In this document: piece by piece, positions 8,315 to 16,374 of the stretch
How the letters are laid out: each line of letters opens with the position of its first letter
Position numbering within the stretch: the stretch's first letter is position 1
Assembly (NCBI RefSeq): GCF_963675635.1
Contig: NZ_OY776488.1
Location: 124,001-188,000, forward strand
Reading direction: 5' to 3'
Length of the DNA stretch: 64,000 nt
DNA from: an uncultured Pseudodesulfovibrio sp.
GTDB taxonomy: Bacteria; Desulfobacterota; Desulfovibrionia; Desulfovibrionales; Desulfovibrionaceae
Notes under the pieces: model-generated
What the model saw: the letters and a program-made list of their open reading frames with translations, nothing else
Database searches by the model: none
Told to the model about the DNA's origin: nothing
Program-made: the position numbers and the translations under genes

Positions 8315-10369
8315 ATGAGACTCTTCCCCAGACTTCGGTTTCGCAACAAACTCAACCTCGGCATGTCTGCCATACTCATTGTCATGGCACTGTTGCTGTT
8401 GCCCATGGTCGGGTACATGAGTGCCAATTCTCTGGTGGAAGAGAGCAAAATGCGCGGGTCCTCATTGGCTGCGAGTCTGGCTGTCCGGGCCGTTGACCCC
8501 ATTCTGGCCAGGGATTTCCTGCGCTTGAAGAACATGGTGGACGAGCAGAGCCGAGTGGAGGATGTGCTGTACGCCTTTGTTCAGGACAGGAATGGGCACG
8601 TCATGGCTCACACCTTCCAACGAAGGTTCCCCGTCGATCTTCTGACCGCCAATGGGGTGGGAGAGGATGATGTGCTTCATATTCAGCTTTTGGCTGATGG
8701 TTCACGCCGGATGTATGATTTTGCTGCCCCGGTGCAGGTGTCAGACGGTAAACTTGGGGTCGTGCGGATCGGCTTGTCCACGGCACGTATCAATCGGGCA
8801 GTGCAGCATCAGATCACACTCATGGCCGGTTTGTTTGCCGGAGCGTTGATCATTGCTACATCCATCGGAACCTATTTTGCCCGGCGTGTCACAGCGCGGC
8901 TGGGCTTGCTGCGCGCCCATGCGGAAGAGATGCTGACCGGTAACCTCTCCATTCAGTCTTCCCCGGCTGGCGGGGTGCATTGCTGGGAACGACAGAACTG
9001 TCAGCTCACAGAATGTCCCGCCCACGGTGAAACCCGGCGCAGGTGTTGGTATATTGCCGGGACAATGTGTCCGGACTGCGATAACGAGAGCAATTTTCAG
9101 TGCCGGTTGCAGTCGTGTCGCGTCTGCTCCGTATATCGACAGAACGCCGGTGACGAGATTCAGGATCTGGCTGAAACCTTTGATGTCATGGCCGTCTCTC
9201 TTAAGACGCACATCAATGAATTGCGTTCGGCAGATCGTAATCTGCGTGACCAGCAGCGGCTTATGCGGACCATTTTGGATATGACACCGGACAGGGTGTC
9301 GCTGCTGGATTCCACTATGCGGTATCAGGCGTGCAACAAGAGTTTTGCCGATTCTGTAGGAGTGTCTGTGGCCGAGGTTATCGGCAAGACGGACTTTGAC
9401 CTTTTTTATGAAAGCGAGGCCGAGGAGCGGCACATGGCTGCCCGCGACATCCTTCAGTCCGGTCGCAGAATCGATACCCAGATTCAGGTTAAGGGCGAGG
9501 GGAGCCAGAGCTGGTTTCATGTCGTGTGCGTGCCGGTACTGGATGCAGATGGGAAAATTGACGGTCTGTTGCGTACGGATCGGGATATTTCCGATATCAA
9601 GGGATATGAAAACCAGCTCATTCAGGCACAGAAGATGGAATCCCTCGGCTTGCTTGCCGGTGGTGTGGCCCATGAAATCAATACGCCTCTCGGGATCATC
9701 CTTGGCTATTCACAGCTTTTGCAGGAAGACGTTGACGAGGGCAGTCAGATTCACGACGACTTGGTGATTATTGAGAAGCAGGCCAAGGTCTGCAAGAAGA
9801 TTGTGGCCGATCTGCTCGGATTCTCTCGCCAGACTGATTCCGCCAAACGTGAAATGTGCTTTAACAATTCCGTGTTGGAGGCCGTCAGTCTGGTGCGGCA
9901 TACCTTCAAGCTGGACAAGGTGGATATCATTACCCAGATGGATGACCGATACCCTGTTATCTATGGCGATCCCGAGAAACTCAAACAGGTGTGGATCAAC
10001 CTACTGACCAATGCCCGTGATTCCATGGGCGGAAATGGTGGCACCATACTTATCAGAACCAAGCTGGATACGCCTGCGGGTATTGTTTCAGTCTGGGTCG
10101 CCGATTGCGGTGTTGGCATCCCCAAGGACAAACTGAAAAACATTTTTGATCCGTTCTACAGCACTAAGGCTGTCGGGCAGGGGACCGGACTGGGACTGTC
10201 TGTCTCATTCGGTATTATCGAAGACCATGATGGCGAAATCATGGCGACGAGTCCGCTGCCGGAAGATTTCGGTTTTCCCAATACCGTCGATGCTTGTGGC
10301 CCGGGAACTGTTTTTGAAATCAACCTTCCTCTGGATCATCAGACCGTAGATGGAAGCAGTGAGGTTTAA
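8315..10369 (+). CDS. Membrane histidine kinase with Cys-rich segment and PAS domain
   Basis: A 684-residue sensor kinase. Membrane spans lie near residues 18-38 and 170-190, enclosing a periplasmic sensor. After the second span comes a HAMP-like region interrupted by nine cysteines (CWERQNCQLTECPAHG, RRRCW, MCPDCD, CRLQSCRVC; residues about 223-275), resembling the two-CW metal or redox-type insert. A PAS domain (about 320-430) leads to the HisKA domain with phospho-His453 (GGVAHEINTPLG) and a HATPase domain with N, G1 and G2 boxes (NLLTNARDS, DCGVGIP, GTGLGLS). It is coupled to the binding lipoprotein upstream and the receiver downstream. Confidence 0.9.
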   Translation: MRLFPRLRFRNKLNLGMSAILIVMALLLLPMVGYMSANSLVEESKMRGSSLAASLAVRAVDPILARDFLRLKNMVDEQSRVEDVLYAFVQDRNGHVMAHTFQRRFPVDLLTANGVGEDDVLHIQLLADGSRRMYDFAAPVQVSDGKLGVVRIGLSTARINRAVQHQITLMAGLFAGALIIATSIGTYFARRVTARLGLLRAHAEEMLTGNLSIQSSPAGGVHCWERQNCQLTECPAHGETRRRCWYIAGTMCPDCDNESNFQCRLQSCRVCSVYRQNAGDEIQDLAETFDVMAVSLKTHINELRSADRNLRDQQRLMRTILDMTPDRVSLLDSTMRYQACNKSFADSVGVSVAEVIGKTDFDLFYESEAEERHMAARDILQSGRRIDTQIQVKGEGSQSWFHVVCVPVLDADGKIDGLLRTDRDISDIKGYENQLIQAQKMESLGLLAGGVAHEINTPLGIILGYSQLLQEDVDEGSQIHDDLVIIEKQAKVCKKIVADLLGFSRQTDSAKREMCFNNSVLEAVSLVRHTFKLDKVDIITQMDDRYPVIYGDPEKLKQVWINLLTNARDSMGGNGGTILIRTKLDTPAGIVSVWVADCGVGIPKDKLKNIFDPFYSTKAVGQGTGLGLSVSFGIIEDHDGEIMATSPLPEDFGFPNTVDACGPGTVFEINLPLDHQTVDGSSEV

Positions 10370-10379
10370 GGAGTACGAC

Positions 10380-10739
10380 ATGGCAGATATACTTGTATTG
10401 GATGACATTTCTGACGCTGGTGTGTTGGTCAAACGCATCCTGGAGCGGAAAGGGCACAGTGTTTCTAACTTTACCGAAGAAGAAGACGCTCTGAAACACG
10501 CGAAACACCATCCTGTCGAACTGGCTATTCTTGATATAAAACTCAAGAAAATGACAGGGGTGGAGGCCTTGGAGGAGTTGAAGAAGATCAATCCCGACAT
10601 GAAGGCCATCATGCTCACCGGGTATCCGACGCTGGAAACAGCCCGAGAATCACTTCGACTCGGAGCGCAGGAATACTGCGTCAAGCCTATCAACAAGGAA
10701 GAGCTCGAAACCAAGGTCTCAGAAGTGCTGGGAGAATAG
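10380..10739 (+). CDS. Stand-alone response-regulator receiver
   Basis: A 119-residue CheY-like receiver domain. Asp52 (LAILDIKL) is the phosphoacceptor; DD at residues 8-9, the switch Thr (LTGYP) and Lys104 (CVKPI) complete the active site. The ATG at 10380 follows AAGGAG at 10368-10373 that overlaps the kinase stop. It has no output domain, so it must act through protein contacts. The next gene begins 1 base after its stop. Confidence 0.9.
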   Translation: MADILVLDDISDAGVLVKRILERKGHSVSNFTEEEDALKHAKHHPVELAILDIKLKKMTGVEALEELKKINPDMKAIMLTGYPTLETARESLRLGAQEYCVKPINKEELETKVSEVLGE

Positions 10740-10740
10740 C

Positions 10741-13188
10741 GTGTATCTTAAACAACTCTTCAAGCACTGGACCTACCAGGTCTTTGCGCCCGGCACGTTG
10801 TTGCGGCGCAAATACGAGGCGTTCAAGTCCCTGCTGGTGCAGGATGCCATTGCGTTGGAATTGATCGCCGATCTTGAGGAGATGTTTTACGGGAAACGTC
10901 TGGCAGACCGCCAGCGAGCGGTTTGGATGACACAGCAACTGTCCAATGCCGTCGGTACGATGGCCGGGCAGCTCATGGAAATGAATCCGACCCGTTACAT
11001 GGATTTGCCGGAGTATTTTCGAAAAATTGATTTTTATGTCCGCATGGGTATGGAACTTGAGCAGCCGGAAGTGGGGCCGCCGTATATTCTGTCTCTGGAA
11101 GAGGCGGGATTGTTCCCGCTGTTGGCAGGTGGAAAAGCGGCCAATCTCGGGCGTGCCGTGGCAGAGGGAGGAGTGCCGGTACCTCCCGGGTTTGTTGTTA
11201 CAGCTAATGCGTTTAACTATTTTATAGATTTCAATGGGTTAAATGAAGAGATAGAAGAAAGGCTTCGGCAGATGGAAGTCGGTGACCGTGACCTTCTGGC
11301 CCGACTGACAGCAGAGATGCAGGAGCTGATACTGGCATCCGAAGTTCCTGAAGAGATCGCTCGCGGTATCCGTTTTGGCGTGTCCGAGATTATTGATGGT
11401 GATGACCTCATCGCTGTCCGTTCAAGTGCTTTGGCCGAGGACGGTGAAATTTCCTTTGCGGGACAGTATGCTTCAGAACTCAATGTGCAACCAAACGATG
11501 TGCTGGAGGCGTACAAGCGTGTGCTGGCAGGCAAATATTGTCCCCGCGCCGTGGCGTACCGTATTTCCAATGGCCTGACCGACAGTCAGACAGCGATGGC
11601 GGTGCTGGTGCTGCCTATGGTTGAGGCCGAAACCGCCGGTGTCGTCTATTCACAAGACCCAGATTGTCGGGGACGGGAAGCCATGGGCGTCTATGGCGTG
11701 AACGGTCTCGGGTACGGGCTGGTTGACGGGAGTATCTCCCCGGACAAGGCCGTGCTGACCCGAGAAGCAATTCCCCGTATCGACAATGATTGTACCCCTG
11801 ATGCCGGAGGACTGCCTCCGGAAGAGACGCTGGTGGAGCTGGGACGGTTGGCCATGCAACTGGAAAGAGCACTTGGCTGCCCTCAGGATATTGAGTGGGC
11901 AGAAGATGTGACCGGGAAGTTGTTCATTCTCCAGACCCGACCTTTGCAGATGGAGCGGGATGAGGTTGACACGGATGATGAGTCGCTGTCTTCCAAACCA
12001 ATTCTTGAAGGTATGGAGCGTGCTTCGACAGGCGTGGGGTGCGGAGAAATTTATTATGCCTCGTCAGGAGAACGTATTGCAATGATTCCACAGGGAGCAG
12101 TGGTGGTTACATCCACATTGCAACCTTCCCTGTTGACGTTCATAGGTAATATGAGCGGTGTCATCTCAGCGACAGGGAGTCGGGCCAGTCATTTTGCTTC
12201 GGTGGCTCGCGAATCCGGTGTGCCCGTGTTGGTGGGTGATCTTGGTGATTCTTTTGAGCCTGGGCAGTTGGTCACGGTGGATGGCACCCATGGCGCCGTG
12301 TATGACGGGTGTGTCGAAGCCGTCATGGTTCGGTCACGGAAATTCGAGAAGGTTTCCGAGCGGGTGGTGGCACAGTATGCCAAGGTCGCGCCTTTGGCCG
12401 TCAAGCTTAATCTGACAGATCCTCAGAGCGAGGACTTTACGCCCATGGGGTGTAAAAGTCTGCATGACGTGGTTCGTTTCTGCCATGAGAAGTCCGTGAA
12501 CGAGATGTTTTCTCTCATGGATAAGCGTGGACGTGGAATGCATGCCGCCAAACGGCTGCAAACGAATCTGCCTTTGGTTATGTATATTCTTGATCTTGGT
12601 GGTGGCATTTTTGACAATGCAGGTGATGGCAAGACCATTCTGCCGCACGATATCAAATGTCGTCCGATGTGGGCTCTCTGGTACGGTTTGTCTGACGAAC
12701 GAGTCAGATGGTCGAAGAAGTTGACCCATATGGACTGGGAAGAGTTCGATAAGGTTTCTGGCGGCATATTCAGTTTTGATTCCAAGCTGTTGGCGAGTTA
12801 CGGCCTTATATCTGAAGACTATCTCCATCTTATGGTTCGGTTTGGGTATCACTTCTCGGTGGTGGATTCCGTGTGTGGTTCTGATTCCGGGGCCAACTAT
12901 GTCAATTTCCGTTTTAAGGGTGGCGGGGCTGGATTTGACCAACGGCTGCTGCGATTGGAATTTATCCGGCAAGTGCTGAACTCTTATGGTTTTGTGACTG
13001 AAACTCGCGGTGACATGATTGATGCGCGGTGTGCCCGTCTGGATGAGAATGAAACCCAGCGTATGCTGGTTCGGTTGGGCTACCTCATGGCAGTGACCCG
13101 TCTCATGGATATGCGCATGGACACCGAAGAGCAGGTTCGCGAAGAAGTGGAAAAATTTATCAGAGATGTGGAGAACCGTAATGGCTAA
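10741..13188 (+). CDS. PEP-synthase-like protein with unfamiliar C-terminal domain
   Basis: An 815-residue protein starting with GTG 1 base after the receiver gene. After an N-terminal helical region (1-110), residues about 120-410 match the PEP/pyruvate-binding ATP-grasp domain (GGKAANLGRAV, VPPGFVVTANAF, VRSSALAEDG, QDIEWAED). Residues about 430-530 are the swivelling phosphohistidine domain; His484 (TGSRASHFASVARE) is the expected phosphocarrier. The PEP-binding barrel of PpsA is not recognisable; residues about 560-815 are something else (ILDLGGGIFDN, VDSVCGSDSGANYVN). It could transfer phosphate to a different acceptor. The last 8 bases overlap the phosphatase gene. Confidence 0.75.
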   Translation: MYLKQLFKHWTYQVFAPGTLLRRKYEAFKSLLVQDAIALELIADLEEMFYGKRLADRQRAVWMTQQLSNAVGTMAGQLMEMNPTRYMDLPEYFRKIDFYVRMGMELEQPEVGPPYILSLEEAGLFPLLAGGKAANLGRAVAEGGVPVPPGFVVTANAFNYFIDFNGLNEEIEERLRQMEVGDRDLLARLTAEMQELILASEVPEEIARGIRFGVSEIIDGDDLIAVRSSALAEDGEISFAGQYASELNVQPNDVLEAYKRVLAGKYCPRAVAYRISNGLTDSQTAMAVLVLPMVEAETAGVVYSQDPDCRGREAMGVYGVNGLGYGLVDGSISPDKAVLTREAIPRIDNDCTPDAGGLPPEETLVELGRLAMQLERALGCPQDIEWAEDVTGKLFILQTRPLQMERDEVDTDDESLSSKPILEGMERASTGVGCGEIYYASSGERIAMIPQGAVVVTSTLQPSLLTFIGNMSGVISATGSRASHFASVARESGVPVLVGDLGDSFEPGQLVTVDGTHGAVYDGCVEAVMVRSRKFEKVSERVVAQYAKVAPLAVKLNLTDPQSEDFTPMGCKSLHDVVRFCHEKSVNEMFSLMDKRGRGMHAAKRLQTNLPLVMYILDLGGGIFDNAGDGKTILPHDIKCRPMWALWYGLSDERVRWSKKLTHMDWEEFDKVSGGIFSFDSKLLASYGLISEDYLHLMVRFGYHFSVVDSVCGSDSGANYVNFRFKGGGAGFDQRLLRLEFIRQVLNSYGFVTETRGDMIDARCARLDENETQRMLVRLGYLMAVTRLMDMRMDTEEQVREEVEKFIRDVENRNG

Positions 13189-14248
13189 GCAGTGTAAGAC
13201 TGCATATCAGGTCACCTGGGTCACTGATCAGCTTGGCGTCGGGCATGCGCCCATGAGTCATCCCCAGCTTGACGCCATTCATGCACAGGGGGTGGACGCC
13301 ATTCTCAACCTTTGCGGTGAATTCTGTGATCTGCACGACATTGAAAAAGATGCCGGATTCGAGGTCCATTATCTGCCGTTGGATGACGAGGAAGCGCCCA
13401 GTCTCATCGAATTGGAAAAGACGCTGGCATGGCTGGATGAGGCTATTTATCTCGGCAAGAAGGTGCTTATTCACTGCCGGCATGGAATAGGTCGAACCGG
13501 GACTGTGCTCAATGCGTATCTGCTCAGGCGGGGACTCGGTCACAAACTGGCTGGAAAGGCGCTCAAGAAACTCAAGAGCAAGCCTGCCAATTTCGTGCAA
13601 TGGCGCACCATTCGCAAGTATGGCAAACAGTCAGGACAGTTGACCGTGCGTGAACCGTCCCTTGAGTTTAAACGTCTGGTGGATTTGTCCCCTTTTTTTA
13701 ATGATTATGAGGAATTGGTTCAGCGTTTGGATGAGAGTGGCAAAACTTCACACGGTTTGGCCTGCGGGCTGGATCATGACCAGTGCTGTACTACGCCGGT
13801 GAGTTTGACGCTCGCGGAAGCCGTCCATCTCAGCCATCGGATAAATCTGGAACTGACAGGCGAAGAACGTCTTGCCGTGATTGAACGGGCTGTGAAAACC
13901 GCGCAGGCGGAACGCAAGGCCGTCCGTGATCTGGATGACGATCAGGGCGGGGAGTATTGCCTGTCTGAAGTCGGGGCTGTCTGCCCCTTGCTTCAGGACG
14001 GAAAGTGTATGCTTTTCGACCATCGCCCGTTGCAATGCCGCGCTTTTGGTCTTGATAAGAGTGAACACGGAGAATTGTGGGAGAAATTGCTCACCCCGGC
14101 GCTCGACAAGATATCTGCTGAAATCTGGTTCGCCTACACCAGTTCCATGGCGCGTAAGGAAATGCCCCACTTCGCACTGCCGGACGTGGTCTCCGGCAAG
14201 TTTGTGGAGACCGTCTTCAAATATATGATGGAGCAGGGGCTGGAGTAG
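13181..14248 (+). CDS. Dual-specificity phosphatase fused to YkgJ-type metal-binding domain
   Basis: A 355-residue cytoplasmic protein of two domains. Residues about 10-150 form a dual-specificity/tyrosine phosphatase with the P-loop HCRHGIGRTG (Cys99 nucleophile, CX5R) and an acid-loop candidate DDEEAP. Residues about 190-330 carry the YkgJ (CxxCxxCC-type) zinc/iron-cluster pattern: CGLDHDQCC, then CPLLQDGKC and RPLQCRAFG. The ATG at 13181 overlaps the upstream gene by 8 bases. A fusion of a phosphatase with a metal-binding domain, beside a phosphotransfer-type protein and a two-component system, suggests a signalling circuit. Confidence 0.82.
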   Translation: MAKQCKTAYQVTWVTDQLGVGHAPMSHPQLDAIHAQGVDAILNLCGEFCDLHDIEKDAGFEVHYLPLDDEEAPSLIELEKTLAWLDEAIYLGKKVLIHCRHGIGRTGTVLNAYLLRRGLGHKLAGKALKKLKSKPANFVQWRTIRKYGKQSGQLTVREPSLEFKRLVDLSPFFNDYEELVQRLDESGKTSHGLACGLDHDQCCTTPVSLTLAEAVHLSHRINLELTGEERLAVIERAVKTAQAERKAVRDLDDDQGGEYCLSEVGAVCPLLQDGKCMLFDHRPLQCRAFGLDKSEHGELWEKLLTPALDKISAEIWFAYTSSMARKEMPHFALPDVVSGKFVETVFKYMMEQGLE

Positions 14249-14254
14249 CCCCTG
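14234..14254. terminator. Terminator overlapping phosphatase stop codon
   Basis: Eight-bp stem CAGGGGCT with loop GGAGT that includes part of the TAG stop; it sits between the convergent phosphatase and YgiQ genes and may serve both. Confidence 0.55.
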
Positions 14255-14257
14255 TAT

Positions 14258-16132
14258 TTACTTTCGTTTGGAATGCGCCTTTTTCCCCTTGGTGTATCCG
14301 CTCCTGGAATTGCTGCCAGTACGTGGTCGATCGTTCTCTGGCTTTCCCTTGTGAGATTTCCCTTTGGGTGGTCTGCCGGTGTTGGGCATGAGGATGGCGT
14401 GTTGGCGTAACCGTTCAGCATCGGTTTTGGCCACATAGATGGGGTTGCCTTCCATATCGGTTTCGGCATGGAACATGGCGGCTGCCGCAGTGCCAGGCAG
14501 GGGAATGAAACATTGTACCTGTTCCGGCTTCCATCCCTGGGATCTGAGCCAGTCGCCCAGAGCGCGCATGTCATCCTCGGTACAGCCGGGGAAAGCGGAC
14601 ATGAGGTAGGGTATGACGTACTGCTGTTTTCCTGCCTTGCGGGATTCGCGCCCGAAAAGATCCAGAAATTTCTCAAACTTGTCAAAGCCGGGTTTGCGCA
14701 TCAGCTTGAGGACATGGTCCACTTGATGCTCCGGTGCGACTTTGGCCTGACCTCCAACGAATTCACGGATCATGGTTGTCAGCGCCGGCATGTCGGTCAG
14801 GGCGAGATCGATGCGCCATCCCGAAGCCACCCGGACATGTTTGACCGACTGCACGTCATTGACCGACCTGAGCAGGTTGACGAAATCCTTTTGTGTTATC
14901 CGGTAATGCTTGCAGACATTCGGCGTCATGCAGCTTGGCCGTTTGCATGTGGACTGATCCGAAGCGCAAAATGCCCCCCACATGTTGGCACTGGGGCCAC
15001 CAACGTCTGAAATGGAACCTTTCCACCCTTTGACCTCGGTGATGGCCTTAACCTCGTCAAGGATGGAATCCCTGCTTCGAGATCGAATGGTTCTGCCCTG
15101 ATGCAGGGCCAGCGTGCAGAATGAACAGCCGCCGGAGCAGCCTCGATGGGTGGTCACGCTGGTCTGGATCATGTCCGCGGCTGGAATGCGCTGTGTGTAA
15201 GACGGGTGTGGCAGGCGGGAAAAGGGAAGGCCTGCCAGGTCATCCAGTCCGGCTGTGTCGAGCAGGGGGCCGGGCGGTGTGAGCATGACGAGCCGTCCTG
15301 CGACTTCCTGCACAACCATGGCCTTGTTCTGATGGACCTGCTGTTCCAGAAGAAGAGTTGCCTTGATGAGCTGTTTCGGGTCCGCAAGAATTGCTTCGTG
15401 GGACGGCAGAGTGATGACAGGGATGTCGTCCGGCACATCCTTGGCGGAACCTGCTACGGCCAGTCCGGGAATGTTCACCAATTGCGGACGGAGAGCCTTG
15501 ATGTTTACTTCGCCTGACTCCTCGACAATTGTCTCAATGGTCTCAGCCAGGGTGACGATAGAGTTTTCGGCCATGCCGTAGGTGATGGCGGTGGCCTTGG
15601 AGTCCAGCAGGATGGATTTACGAACTGCATCGGACCAAAAATCATAATGCGAAACACGGCGCAGGGACGCTTCGATGCCGCCGAGAATGACAGGCAGGCC
15701 GGGAAAGGCCCGCTGCACGACGTTCGTATAGGCCATGGAAGCCCGGTTTGGCCGTGCTCCGGCCTTGCCGCCGGGAGTATATGCGTCGTCGGACCGCTTC
15801 TTGCGAAAGGCGGTGTAATGGGCGAGCATGGAATCCAGTGAGCCGGATGTGACCCCCGCGAAGAGCCGGGGGCGGCCCATGCGTGTGACATCATCGGGGT
15901 TGTCCCAGGCTGGCTGAGCAACTATGCCGGTTCGAAATCCGTGATGCACCAACCAGCGACCCAGCAGTGGGGCGCCAAAAGAAGGGTGGTCCACATATCC
16001 GTCGCCGGTGACCAGAAGTATGTCGAGTTCGTGCCAGCCCAGTGCCTCCATTTCCCTGAGAGTCATGGGGAGGACGGGGGGTTGTTCGAGGTGTCTTTTA
16101 TGTTCAAGCATTGTTACCGCATGATGACCCAC
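14258..16132 (-). CDS. YgiQ-family radical SAM protein
   Basis: A 624-residue protein. The N-terminal region (GWHELDILLVTGDGYVDHPS) is the YgiQ N-domain. The radical SAM cluster motif is CSGGCSFC, followed by the LALHQGR stretch. A further cysteine group (CKRPSC, CKHY) and the C-terminal DUF3362-like part (VQCFIPLPGTAAAAMF) complete the family. The tail is very basic (KGKKAHSKRK). The listed start is a GTG (AAGG site nearby); an ATG at 16111 is also possible. The reaction catalysed by YgiQ is not established. It is transcribed alone. Confidence 0.9.
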   Translation of the reverse strand: MGHHAVTMLEHKRHLEQPPVLPMTLREMEALGWHELDILLVTGDGYVDHPSFGAPLLGRWLVHHGFRTGIVAQPAWDNPDDVTRMGRPRLFAGVTSGSLDSMLAHYTAFRKKRSDDAYTPGGKAGARPNRASMAYTNVVQRAFPGLPVILGGIEASLRRVSHYDFWSDAVRKSILLDSKATAITYGMAENSIVTLAETIETIVEESGEVNIKALRPQLVNIPGLAVAGSAKDVPDDIPVITLPSHEAILADPKQLIKATLLLEQQVHQNKAMVVQEVAGRLVMLTPPGPLLDTAGLDDLAGLPFSRLPHPSYTQRIPAADMIQTSVTTHRGCSGGCSFCTLALHQGRTIRSRSRDSILDEVKAITEVKGWKGSISDVGGPSANMWGAFCASDQSTCKRPSCMTPNVCKHYRITQKDFVNLLRSVNDVQSVKHVRVASGWRIDLALTDMPALTTMIREFVGGQAKVAPEHQVDHVLKLMRKPGFDKFEKFLDLFGRESRKAGKQQYVIPYLMSAFPGCTEDDMRALGDWLRSQGWKPEQVQCFIPLPGTAAAAMFHAETDMEGNPIYVAKTDAERLRQHAILMPNTGRPPKGKSHKGKPENDRPRTGSNSRSGYTKGKKAHSKRK

Positions 16133-16262
16133 GTGCCTTGTTTGGTCTACATGTTTTCATCCATTCCCGAGCCTGTTTTATGCAGTGGACCGTTGTTGTC
16201 TGGAAAAAGTCGGGAAAAAACCCCAAACATATCGGGATAGCTTGTATAATCATAATTGGTTC

Positions 16263-16293
16263 TTGACAAAAATCTATGTAAAGGAAAGATTAT
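16263..16293 (+). promoter_or_regulatory. Possible promoter of the lap-type secretion operon
   Basis: TTGACA at 16263-16268 is followed by AT-rich sequence; the best -10 candidates (AAGATT with 17-bp or GATTAT with 19-bp spacing) are only partial matches. It is the most promoter-like element in the 242 bases before the ABC transporter gene. Confidence 0.35.
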
Positions 16294-16374
16294 AAAACTA
16301 TACTGTAAGAAATGTGCGGCCCTGCCTTTGGTGTGGTCGATTCCTTTTTTCCCATTTTATTGTAAGCGAAGCAT

